Position numbers and translations under genes: made by a program
NCBI RefSeq assembly: GCF_016888515.1
Contig: NZ_JAFEJK010000003.1
Coordinates: 1 to 64,000 of the forward strand
DNA length: 64,000 nt
Source: Shimia biformata
Lineage (GTDB): Bacteria; Pseudomonadota; Alphaproteobacteria; Rhodobacterales; Rhodobacteraceae
Direction of reading: 5' to 3'
Notes under the pieces: generated by a model
What the model was told of the DNA's origin: nothing
Database searches by the model: none
What the model saw: only the letters and a program-made list of their open reading frames with translations
Shown here: piece by piece, positions 36,273 to 44,483 of the stretch
Numbering within the stretch: position 1 is the stretch's first letter
Layout of the letters: every line of letters begins with the position of its first letter

Positions 36273-37042
36273 TGAGCCGAACCGCCACATTTCACGACCT
36301 TGACGGAAAAAGTGTCTTCATTACGGGCGGGGGCTCGGGGATCGGCGCGGCCCTGACCGATGGATTCCTGGCGCAAGGCGCACGGGTGGCTTTTGTCCAG
36401 CGGTCGGATGCCTCGGAGTTCTGCGATGAAATGCAGGAAAAGCACGGACAAAGGCCGCTCTATATGCCATGCGACATAACCGACATCGCCACGCTGCGCG
36501 ACTGCATCGCCAGGGCGAGCGATGCTCACGGGCCGATCACCGTACTTGTAAATAACGCCGCCAACGACAAGCGCCACGCGGCGCTGGAAGTTGACGAAGA
36601 GTTTTGGGACTGGTCGCAGGCGATTAACCTCAAGGCCTACTTCTTTGCCTGCCAGGCCGTCATCCCGATGATGCGCAATGCCGGGGGTGGGGCCATCGTG
36701 AACTTTTCTTCGATCAGCTACATGATGGGGAATGCGGGCTACAGCATCTATACAACCGCCAACTCCGGTATCAATGGCATGACGCGCAGCCTCGCACGCG
36801 AGTTCGGTCCAGACCGTATCCGCGTCAACGCGCTGGCGCCCGGATGGGTGCTGACCGAAAAGCAAATGGACATGTGGGCCTCGCCCGAGGCTCTGGCGGC
36901 CCATCTGGAACGCCAGTGTCTCAAGGATCACCTCGCGCCACAGGACGTTGTCGATGCAACCCTGTTTCTGGCGTCGGATGCCAGCCGCATGATGACCGGA
37001 CAGGCGATGGTTGTGGATGGCGGTGTTGTGGGGACGGGATGA
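36272..37042 (+). CDS. Short-chain dehydrogenase, probable galactose dehydrogenase; catalytic Lys replaced
   Basis: A 256-residue SDR that would oxidise galactose to galactonolactone, the step otherwise missing before the dehydratase. Nucleotide motif TGGGSGIG (residues 18-25), NNAANDK in strand 4 and Ser in FSSIS are present. The active-site Tyr is Y160, but the reading is YTTAN, so the essential Lys of YxxxK is N164 (codon AAC). Everything around it is intact, so it may be a real change with altered chemistry or a recent mutation. Its ATG uses the last base of the preceding stop, and it overlaps dgoK by four bases. Confidence 0.78.
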   Translation: MSRTATFHDLDGKSVFITGGGSGIGAALTDGFLAQGARVAFVQRSDASEFCDEMQEKHGQRPLYMPCDITDIATLRDCIARASDAHGPITVLVNNAANDKRHAALEVDEEFWDWSQAINLKAYFFACQAVIPMMRNAGGGAIVNFSSISYMMGNAGYSIYTTANSGINGMTRSLAREFGPDRIRVNALAPGWVLTEKQMDMWASPEALAAHLERQCLKDHLAPQDVVDATLFLASDASRMMTGQAMVVDGGVVGTG

Positions 37043-37947
37043 CGGGCGGCAAGGCGAGTTGGATTGCGGTCGACTGGGGAACATCGAACCTCCGTGCATG
37101 GGTGATGGGACCGGAAGGCACAGTAATCGCCGCGCTGGGCTCTGACCGGGGAATGGGGGTGTTGGACCCGGACGGGTTCGAACCCGCGCTCATGGACCTC
37201 ATCGGCGCCTACCTGTCGGAAGATGGCCGCGTGCCGGTCATCGCCTGCGGCATGGTTGGCGCGAAACAGGGGTGGGCAGAGGCGCCCTATGTAGCGGTCC
37301 CGTGCCCTCCGCCCGGTCTGTCCGAGGCGTCACACCCGACGGCTGCCGACCCGCGCCTTGATCTTCGTATTCTTCCCGGTGTCAAGCAGGTCAACCCGTG
37401 CGACGTGATGCGTGGCGAAGAGACACAGATCGCCGGGTTCCTGCGTGAAAACCCATCTTTCGACGGTGTGATCTGCCTGCCGGGAACCCACACAAAATGG
37501 GTTCACATCAGCGCCCGGGAACTGGTCAGTTTCCGCACTTTCATGACCGGCGAACTGTTCGCGCTCCTGTCCAAACAGTCGGTGCTTCGGCATTCGGTGG
37601 CGGCGGACGGTTGGGACAACACCGCCTTTGCCGAAGCGGTCAGCGACGCGATGAGCGCGCCACAACGATTAGCTGCGCGACTGTTCTCGATCCGGGCCGG
37701 GTCTCTTCTTGAAGGAACCGATGTTGCAACTGGCCGCGCCCGTCTTTCCGGGTGGCTCATGGGCTTGGAGATCGCCGGGGCGCGGGACTACTGGCTTGGT
37801 CGCGAGGTTGTTCTGATCGGGGCGCCGCGGCTGACCGCCCTCTATTATGATGCGCTTGCCGCGCAAGGTGCCGAAGTACGCGAAGCCGATGGCGCTGAAA
37901 TCGTTCTGGCAGGTCTGAAAGCCGCCCAAGAAGGGATCACAACATGA
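37039..37947 (+). CDS. dgoK: 2-dehydro-3-deoxygalactonokinase DgoK
   Basis: A 302-residue kinase phosphorylating 2-keto-3-deoxygalactonate. The N-terminal AVDWGTSNLRAW motif, ACGMVGAKQGW, the LPGTHTKWV segment and FMTGELFALL are signature DgoK stretches. Length is normal for the family. It overlaps both neighbours by four bases (ATGA) within the SDR-dgoK-dgoA-GH42 run, placing it in a De Ley-Doudoroff pathway. Confidence 0.93.
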   Translation: MTGGKASWIAVDWGTSNLRAWVMGPEGTVIAALGSDRGMGVLDPDGFEPALMDLIGAYLSEDGRVPVIACGMVGAKQGWAEAPYVAVPCPPPGLSEASHPTAADPRLDLRILPGVKQVNPCDVMRGEETQIAGFLRENPSFDGVICLPGTHTKWVHISARELVSFRTFMTGELFALLSKQSVLRHSVAADGWDNTAFAEAVSDAMSAPQRLAARLFSIRAGSLLEGTDVATGRARLSGWLMGLEIAGARDYWLGREVVLIGAPRLTALYYDALAAQGAEVREADGAEIVLAGLKAAQEGITT

Positions 37948-38552
37948 GCCGTGAAATCATTGCAATCCTGCGCGGGGTGCGCCCCGACGAGGTGCTCGAA
38001 ATCGGCAGCGCGCTGGTCGAGACCGGGATTGACCAGATCGAGGTGCCGATGAATTCGCCTGACCCGCTGCGCTCGGTCGGCATTTTGGCAAACGGTCTGG
38101 GCGGACGGGCGCAGATCGGTGCCGGCACCGTGCTGACCGCCGATGACGTGGCCCCGGTCCACGATGTCGGTGGAACCCTGATCGTTTCGCCGGACTGTAA
38201 CCCCGACGTCATCACGCGTACGAAGGCGCTGGGCATGACCTCCTATCCCGGTGTTCTGACACCGTCCGAATGCTTCTTGGCGCTGCGCCACGGCGCGGAC
38301 GGATTGAAGTTCTTTCCCGGTTCGCTGCTTGGTCCAGAAGGGCTAAAGGCGCTTCGCGCAGTACTGCCCGCCGGCACACGGACCTATGCTGTCGGCGGTG
38401 CCGGTCCTGAAAACTTTGCCGACTGGTTCGCAGCTGGCGTGACCGGTTTCGGGATCGGATCGGCGCTGTACAAACCCGGCATGTCCCCGGATGATGTGGC
38501 TCGGCGTGCTGCGGAAATCGTTACCACTTACGAAGCGGTGAAACTCTCATGA
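37944..38552 (+). CDS. dgoA: 2-dehydro-3-deoxy-6-phosphogalactonate aldolase DgoA
   Basis: A 202-residue class I aldolase of the KDPG/KHG family, cleaving KDPGal to pyruvate and glyceraldehyde-3-phosphate. AILRGVRPDE at the N-terminus, IEVPMNSP, GAGTVLT, the Schiff-base Lys in LKFFPG and the GGAGPENF phosphate loop identify it. The ATGA overlap with dgoK and the overlap with the GH42 start show tight coupling. Confidence 0.93.
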   Translation: MSREIIAILRGVRPDEVLEIGSALVETGIDQIEVPMNSPDPLRSVGILANGLGGRAQIGAGTVLTADDVAPVHDVGGTLIVSPDCNPDVITRTKALGMTSYPGVLTPSECFLALRHGADGLKFFPGSLLGPEGLKALRAVLPAGTRTYAVGGAGPENFADWFAAGVTGFGIGSALYKPGMSPDDVARRAAEIVTTYEAVKLS

Positions 38553-40486
38553 AACGAACGATTGGCACCTGCTATTATCCAGAACACTGGCCACGCGACA
38601 TCTGGCAGGAAGACGCCCGCCGCATGGCCGAGGCCGGGTTGACCTGGGTTCGCATTGGCGAATTCTCCTGGTCCCGGCTGGAACCACAACCCGGGCAATA
38701 TGATTTTGACTGGCTGGACCAGGCGATCTCGGTTCTGGGCGCGGCCGGGTTGAAAGTCGTTCTGGGAACTCCGACTGCCACACCGCCACGCTGGATGCTG
38801 GACCGCCACCCCGACATGCTGGCCCTGGATGCAGAGGGGCGACCGCGTAAATTTGGATCGCGCCGCCACTATTGCTTCAGCCATGAAGGCTACAAGGCCG
38901 AGTGTGCCAGGATCGTCACCCTTCTGGCCGAGCGCTACGGCAACAACCCGAATGTGGCCGCCTGGCAGACGGACAATGAATACGGGTGCCATGATACGAC
39001 CGTGTCATACAGCGCCGCGGCGCGCATCGCCTTTCAGCGATGGCTTAGGGCGCGCTATCCGGGGAATGGAAATGACGGCGATATCGCCGCGCTGAACAAA
39101 GCCTGGGGTAATGTGTTCTGGTCGATGGAATATGACAGCTTTGACCAGATCGACCTGCCCAACCTCACCGTGACCGAGCCGAACCCGTCGCATGTGCTGG
39201 ATTTCCGGCGGTTTAGTTCGGATCAGGTCGTTGTGTTCAACCGGCTGCAGGTGGACATCATCCGTGCCCATTCCGACGCACCGATCGCACATAACTACAT
39301 GGGCCGGATCACCGATTTCGACCATTTCAAGGTTGGCGATGACCTCGATATCGCCAGTTGGGACAGCTACCCGCTTGGGTTTCTCGAAGACCGGGTCAAG
39401 GCTGACGATGCCCATAAGCGCGCTTATGCCCGCCAGGGTGACCCGGACTTTCAGGCGTTTCACCACGACCTGTATCGCGCAGTCGGCCGCGGGCGTTGGT
39501 GGGTGATGGAACAACAGCCCGGCCCGGTGAACTGGGCGCCTTTTAACCCGGCCCCGTTGCCGGGGATGGTGCGGCTCTGGTCGTGGGAGGCTTTTGCCCA
39601 CGGCGCCGAGGCCGTCTGCTATTTCCGCTGGCGGCAGGCGCCCATGGCACAGGAACAAATGCACGCAGGTCTGTTGCGCCCGGACAGCGCCGAAGCTGAG
39701 GGACTGGCCGAGGCCCGGCAAGTGGCGCAAGAGATCGCCGATGCACCCGAAGTTACGGTTGGTCTGGCGGATGTGGCGCTGATCTTCGATTACCAGGCTG
39801 TCTGGGCCTGGCAGATCCAACCGCACGGTCGCGGGATGGACTATTTCGATCTGGTCTTCGACACTTACAGGGCTCTGCGCCAGTTGGGGCTGTCCATTGA
39901 CATCGTGCGTCCTGACGGAGAGCTGACCGGCTATCGCATGATCCTGGCACCGGGGCTGATGCACATGCCCGATGCTCTGAAACAGGCGCAAAAAGACAGC
40001 AAAGCCTTATGGGTACTGGGCCCGCGCACCGGAGCGCGAGATGCAACCATGCGCGCGCCGATCCCCCTGCCACCCGCGCTTTCGGGGCAGGGCCTGACGG
40101 TCAGTCGTGTCGAAAGTCTTCGGCCCGACATGCCGCTGCCACTTGAAACTGGCGGTGCGGTCATTCTGTATCGTGAGTTCGTGGAAGGCGCGTTTGACGT
40201 TCTTGAGCGGACCAAAGACGACCAACCCGCCGTCGTTGTGGACGGCAACCTCATCTACCTGTGCGGCTGGCTTGACCCGGTAGGCATGCGGCGGGTGCTG
40301 CAACGGGCGGCCGACCTGGTTCAGATTGATACGGTGGATCTGCCCGAGGGTGTGCGCCGCCGCAAGACGGCGGATGAATGCTTCTGGTTCAATCACACGA
40401 CCGAAGCCGCGCAGGTACAGGGTATGGATCTCGCGCCGTTGTCCGTGGTGCGGGTGGCAAGCCCGGCACCGCAACCCGAAACTTGA
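38549..40486 (+). CDS. GH42 beta-galactosidase
   Basis: A 645-residue glycoside hydrolase family 42 enzyme. The N-terminal barrel opens with GTCYYPEHWP; the acid/base is E144 in TDNEYG and the nucleophile E321 in VMEQQPG; the trimerisation and C-terminal domains follow, giving normal family length. There is no signal peptide, so it acts in the cytoplasm on imported galactosides. It is the last gene of the galactoside operon. Together with the GH36 enzyme it lets the cell remove both alpha- and beta-linked galactose. Confidence 0.93.
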   Translation: MKRTIGTCYYPEHWPRDIWQEDARRMAEAGLTWVRIGEFSWSRLEPQPGQYDFDWLDQAISVLGAAGLKVVLGTPTATPPRWMLDRHPDMLALDAEGRPRKFGSRRHYCFSHEGYKAECARIVTLLAERYGNNPNVAAWQTDNEYGCHDTTVSYSAAARIAFQRWLRARYPGNGNDGDIAALNKAWGNVFWSMEYDSFDQIDLPNLTVTEPNPSHVLDFRRFSSDQVVVFNRLQVDIIRAHSDAPIAHNYMGRITDFDHFKVGDDLDIASWDSYPLGFLEDRVKADDAHKRAYARQGDPDFQAFHHDLYRAVGRGRWWVMEQQPGPVNWAPFNPAPLPGMVRLWSWEAFAHGAEAVCYFRWRQAPMAQEQMHAGLLRPDSAEAEGLAEARQVAQEIADAPEVTVGLADVALIFDYQAVWAWQIQPHGRGMDYFDLVFDTYRALRQLGLSIDIVRPDGELTGYRMILAPGLMHMPDALKQAQKDSKALWVLGPRTGARDATMRAPIPLPPALSGQGLTVSRVESLRPDMPLPLETGGAVILYREFVEGAFDVLERTKDDQPAVVVDGNLIYLCGWLDPVGMRRVLQRAADLVQIDTVDLPEGVRRRKTADECFWFNHTTEAAQVQGMDLAPLSVVRVASPAPQPET

Positions 40487-40499
40487 CCGGCGTCAAAGG

Positions 40500-40973
40500 T
40501 TATCTAGTGACCCGGTCGCGCTGCATTTCTGCAAGCAATTGCTCAAGCAGGGCGCGGCCCGGAGTGCTGACTTTGGAAAAGTCGATTTGGTCAATGTTTG
40601 GCTCGGGCATGCCGACGACAACCAGCGCATACATCCCGTGGCGGCCATGAACCTTGCAGCGAAAGCCATAGATGCCGGGTCGGTCGAACGAGATCACCGC
40701 CTCCGGCGCATGCTCGATATTGACCAGTTCCGCCCCCTCGGGCCACATTCCCTCAAGCGCGGTGACCGTATGGTTTCCGGTTGAATTCAGGAACCGGACC
40801 GAGTCGCCCTCTTCGATCCAGAGATAGCTTGGATCAAAACGATAGACTTCTTCCGGGGTCATTGCGTTCAGGTCGATGAGTTGGTCGATGTCGTGGACTT
40901 CGGCTTGTGCCGCAGGCAACAGCCCAAGCGACAGGATCGCGCCGAGGAAAAGGCCGGGAAGGGTAGGTTTCAT
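40500..40973 (-). CDS. Pseudoazurin-like cupredoxin
   Basis: A 157-residue periplasmic blue-copper protein with a Sec signal peptide (MKPTLPG, hydrophobic core, AQA-EV near residue 24). The type 1 copper ligands are H68 (GNHTV), C106, H109 and M114 (FRCKVHGRHGM). The spacings (38 residues between the first His and Cys, then C-x2-H-x4-M) equal those of pseudoazurin. I start at ATG 40973 after GAGGA. It lies 24 bases after the hexaheme cytochrome and so is probably its soluble electron partner. A long C-terminal tail after the Met is unusual. Confidence 0.88.
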   Translation of the reverse strand: MKPTLPGLFLGAILSLGLLPAAQAEVHDIDQLIDLNAMTPEEVYRFDPSYLWIEEGDSVRFLNSTGNHTVTALEGMWPEGAELVNIEHAPEAVISFDRPGIYGFRCKVHGRHGMYALVVVGMPEPNIDQIDFSKVSTPGRALLEQLLAEMQRDRVTR

Positions 40974-40997
40974 GGTGTTGGTCCTCAATTGGGGCAT

Positions 40998-43900
40998 TTA
41001 GCTGTCCGGCGACAATTGGGCGGTCAGCGTGGTCATGACCACGGCTTGGGGATTGGTAAGGTCCGGGTATTGCTGACGGACAAGATCGGTCACCGCTTGC
41101 GGATAGGTGCGGAACATCAATTTCACGTCAACCTGAATCGGAAAGGCGGTGTCATGGGGCAGGGCAAAGACCTCGTCCCGGAAGCCGCCAGCGGGGATCT
41201 TTGTGTCCTCCAGCATTTTCTCATACCGCCAGAAGGCAAAGCCGACCGGGTTGCCGCGCTTGTCGCCAAAAACTTTGCGGAAGAACCGCGCCTGCGAGTC
41301 GACCGTTCCGGCGGCATCAATTTTGCCGCTTTCCAGAACCTTCGCGCCGGTGACGTCGCGCACGGTCACGTCCAGCCAGACCTGCCGGAAGTCCGCAACC
41401 CCCGTGGGCAGCGCGTGGCCCGCGCCGGTATTTGAGACGCGCACCGCAAGGTCGCCGTCTGAGGTCATGCTGGCGGAAAGCTGGGCCGCGCTTTGAAGCA
41501 ATTCGATGCTCATCTGTTTGAGCGTTTCATTGCGCAGCCCGACAAGATGGTAATTGGCGCCGGTGAACTGGTGGGTCACAACATTGTCCTTGATCCGCCC
41601 GCCGTCGGTGGACCGACCGGGAATGCCCTCTCCGATCCGGGCAATATCGCCATGCATGTGGCAGTCTATGCAACTTCGATGCTGCTCGGGATTGTCAGGT
41701 GCGTTGAAGGGTGATGCTTCCCATTCGCCATAGGTGTCTACGATCACCGCTCCGCTACCCGGCGCAAATTCATTGTGGCAGGAACTACACAGGGCCGAGT
41801 CGCTGTAGAAATCCTGGCTGTAAGATTTGGCATGGGCTTCGGGTTTGGCATTGATGCCGTGCCTGCCAAGCCAACCCAGGACCGGGTTCTGGCTGTCCTC
41901 GAAAACATAGGTAGCGCGGTCCTTGATATTCACCGTGAAACTGGCATTGCCCCCGGCGGTGCGCCCCTGCGCGCTTTCCAGTTTGGTGATGCGGTGACAG
42001 AACAGACAGCCCGTGCCTTCGTCCAGATCGGGTTCGCCCCGATCCAGCGCCTCAAACAGCGACCCACCGCCCTTTTCGAACATGTGCCCGGCATCCGATG
42101 TCGCAGTCAGCCCCGACAACAGCCCCTGCGGGTGGTGGCAGCCCATGCACCACTTGCGAAACTCCTCGCCCTCGGTCGCGGCGGCGACGTCTTCCAGGAC
42201 TTTGTAATAGGGGTTTGAATCCCCCATCAAACGGTGCAGAGAATCCGCCCATTGATCGAACATTTCGGAATGGCAGGACGCACATTGGGCTGAATTGGTC
42301 CATTCGCTTTCATGCACCGTGCCGCGTTCGTCATCCAAACGCAGCCAGCTTGAAACCAGAGGCAGGTTGCTTTTGGCGGTCACGACCTCGTGCAGGTCCA
42401 GCATCATGTCGATGACCGGCGCGGGCGGATCGTCGGGATCGAGGAATTCGGCCATCCCCTCGCCGTCATGCCCCATACCTCCCTGCGTTCCCTGTATGAT
42501 GCGGATATAGTCACCGACAAAATCGCCTGCGATCATGGACGACAGGTTGCCGTGGCCGACCCTGGCATAGCGGTATTTGTCAATCTCGGTGGACTCGAAG
42601 AGATAACCGTTGGTGAAGTTGAACCCGTCGACGTGGCAGGACTGGCAGCTCATCCAGAAATCCCCGGTCATCGGGGTGTCAGGGTGGCGGTCGGTATTCC
42701 CGGTGTGAAACAGGGTCAGCCCGTTGCGCAGTTCTGGCGATAACGGGTCCGCGCCGACCAGTGACGCAAAGCGGTCGTCCAAAACCGCGACCCCACCTGT
42801 CGCGTCGCCAAGCCGGGTCACATCAAGGCTCATCGCGTTTTGAACAAACAGTTCTGCGCCTGAAACCACCAGCCCGCGCGGGTTGGCGCCGGGCAGGTGG
42901 CGCAGGATCTGGCTGGCATTGGCGCTGTTGGTGATCGCGTCGCGGGCCGACAGGTCAAAAACCAGCAGGTCCTCACTGCCCGCCAGGGTGACAAAGACCT
43001 TCGATCCATCTTCCGAGAACGCGGCATCATGCGGGTTTGAGACGATGATTGGTTTCGGCGACCCGTCGAACCGCGTCAATACCGGGTCCTTCAGGTCGAT
43101 CTGGCGGAACAGGTGCTTGCGCCTGCCGGTCACTTCGCGCTCGGCTCCGGCTGTCAGGTCCAGAACCGACAGCAACGGGAAGATGGTCGACTGGAATTGA
43201 AACAGGTGGTCGAAATTCCACAGCACATGCGGCAACCATGCCTCGGTCTCGTCAGGGCTGACGGCGATGTCGTCCAGCAGGCGGGGATGACCCTGCGACA
43301 CAAACTCGTTCCTGTCCTGTGTCACCGCAAGGTCGATCGTGGCAAGGTGGCGCAGCGGCAGCGTGGTGGCGTCATGGACCGAGACCTTGCCCACCATGGC
43401 ATGAGTTACGACAAGACGCCGGTCGGACAACAGCGCCAGACCCCGCGGGGTGTCCTCGGTTCCGACGCGATAGATCAGCCCCTTTTTCGGGTGGACGGCG
43501 ACAAGCTGGTGGTCCTCGAATAGCGCGACCCAGAACCGGTCACGGGCGGCGTCATAGACGATACCGAATGGTCGGTTGCCAACCTCGATCTCGCCCGTCA
43601 CTTTGCCCGTTTTCCAATTGGCAAAGACCACACGCCCGCCGGTCATGTCGGTGACCGCCAGTTCTCCGTCACGGCCAAGGGCAACCCGGCGGATGTCGCC
43701 GCCGATCTGGATCTCGCCCATTCGTGCGCCGGTTTCACGGTCAACCCAGCTGACCGAACCGGTCTCGAAATTGGCGCTGAACAGGGTAGAGCCGTCGTCG
43801 CTCAGAACCAATGAGCCACTTTCTTCGCCGGCAAGGGCGGCCCCGGCGAGCGCCAGCAAGGTCAGCATCAGCGCGATCAGCCATGTGGCGTAACGCAACA

Positions 43901-44375
43901 TCGACCAGCGCCAGGCGTGCCAGATCACCAGCGCCGTCAGTGGCACGGCTGGCAGAAGGTGCATCCAATACGCCAGAGCGCCAGCAAAGTCGCCACGGTT
44001 GCCGAAAAACGCCAGGAACAGTCCGCTGACCGTCAGCAGGATCAGCCCGATTTCGATAATCTGTCCGGTGCGCCGCAAGCGGGGTTTGGTCGAGCTGGCG
44101 AGCAAATCCCGATGCGCCATCCAGAACAGCACCACGACGCCGGGAAAGAACAAGAGCGACGCCAGAATGTGCAGCGCCAACGTGCTGCGCTGCAGCTGCC
44201 AAGGCAAAGCAAACCCGTCCCACAACATGATCCCGCTGATCGCCAGCCCGTAAAGCACCAGCTCGGCCGATTTGGATCGGTATCCCTGACGTTTCCAGAA
44301 GGACGCCGTTGCCAGTTTCCGTTGGAATGTTGTGCTGTTGGTGGCGTCGGTGTGCATCGCGGGCCGTGCATTCAT
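40998..44375 (-). CDS. Membrane-anchored beta-propeller / hexaheme c-type cytochrome fusion
   Basis: A 1125-residue protein. Residues about 35-185 hold four hydrophobic spans resembling a short membrane domain, then about 190-560 read as repeated YVTN-type propeller blades (SDDGSTLFSANFETGSVSWVD and similar). The C-terminal half has six CxxCH heme sites at C577, C698, C743, C790, C863 and C902, followed by an immunoglobulin-like end. Topology suggests a periplasmic redox domain anchored in the inner membrane. Parts of the heme region resemble cytochrome c554-type multiheme proteins. No ribosome binding site stands out at the ATG; a second ATG lies six codons in. Function unknown; a cupredoxin gene follows. 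Confidence 0.8.
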   Translation of the reverse strand: MNARPAMHTDATNSTTFQRKLATASFWKRQGYRSKSAELVLYGLAISGIMLWDGFALPWQLQRSTLALHILASLLFFPGVVVLFWMAHRDLLASSTKPRLRRTGQIIEIGLILLTVSGLFLAFFGNRGDFAGALAYWMHLLPAVPLTALVIWHAWRWSMLRYATWLIALMLTLLALAGAALAGEESGSLVLSDDGSTLFSANFETGSVSWVDRETGARMGEIQIGGDIRRVALGRDGELAVTDMTGGRVVFANWKTGKVTGEIEVGNRPFGIVYDAARDRFWVALFEDHQLVAVHPKKGLIYRVGTEDTPRGLALLSDRRLVVTHAMVGKVSVHDATTLPLRHLATIDLAVTQDRNEFVSQGHPRLLDDIAVSPDETEAWLPHVLWNFDHLFQFQSTIFPLLSVLDLTAGAEREVTGRRKHLFRQIDLKDPVLTRFDGSPKPIIVSNPHDAAFSEDGSKVFVTLAGSEDLLVFDLSARDAITNSANASQILRHLPGANPRGLVVSGAELFVQNAMSLDVTRLGDATGGVAVLDDRFASLVGADPLSPELRNGLTLFHTGNTDRHPDTPMTGDFWMSCQSCHVDGFNFTNGYLFESTEIDKYRYARVGHGNLSSMIAGDFVGDYIRIIQGTQGGMGHDGEGMAEFLDPDDPPAPVIDMMLDLHEVVTAKSNLPLVSSWLRLDDERGTVHESEWTNSAQCASCHSEMFDQWADSLHRLMGDSNPYYKVLEDVAAATEGEEFRKWCMGCHHPQGLLSGLTATSDAGHMFEKGGGSLFEALDRGEPDLDEGTGCLFCHRITKLESAQGRTAGGNASFTVNIKDRATYVFEDSQNPVLGWLGRHGINAKPEAHAKSYSQDFYSDSALCSSCHNEFAPGSGAVIVDTYGEWEASPFNAPDNPEQHRSCIDCHMHGDIARIGEGIPGRSTDGGRIKDNVVTHQFTGANYHLVGLRNETLKQMSIELLQSAAQLSASMTSDGDLAVRVSNTGAGHALPTGVADFRQVWLDVTVRDVTGAKVLESGKIDAAGTVDSQARFFRKVFGDKRGNPVGFAFWRYEKMLEDTKIPAGGFRDEVFALPHDTAFPIQVDVKLMFRTYPQAVTDLVRQQYPDLTNPQAVVMTTLTAQLSPDS

Positions 44376-44429
44376 TGGGTGTTGGGCAAAGTTCCCGGCA
44401 AGGGGTATCGCCTTGCGCCATGCATGAAC

Positions 44430-44443
44430 TTGATTTTAAACAA
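44430..44443. promoter_or_regulatory. FNR-like box upstream of the hexaheme gene
   Basis: TTGATTTTAAACAA matches the FNR/FnrL consensus TTGAT-N4-ATCAA at nine of ten defined positions and lies 55-68 bases upstream of the hexaheme start, in a short AT-rich gap. It suggests oxygen control of the cytochrome-cupredoxin pair. Single weak sites are common in AT-rich DNA, so this is tentative. Confidence 0.3.
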
Positions 44444-44483
44444 ATTTGATTGTTTTTGTCGGAAATAGTTGGCGGCTGGGGCC

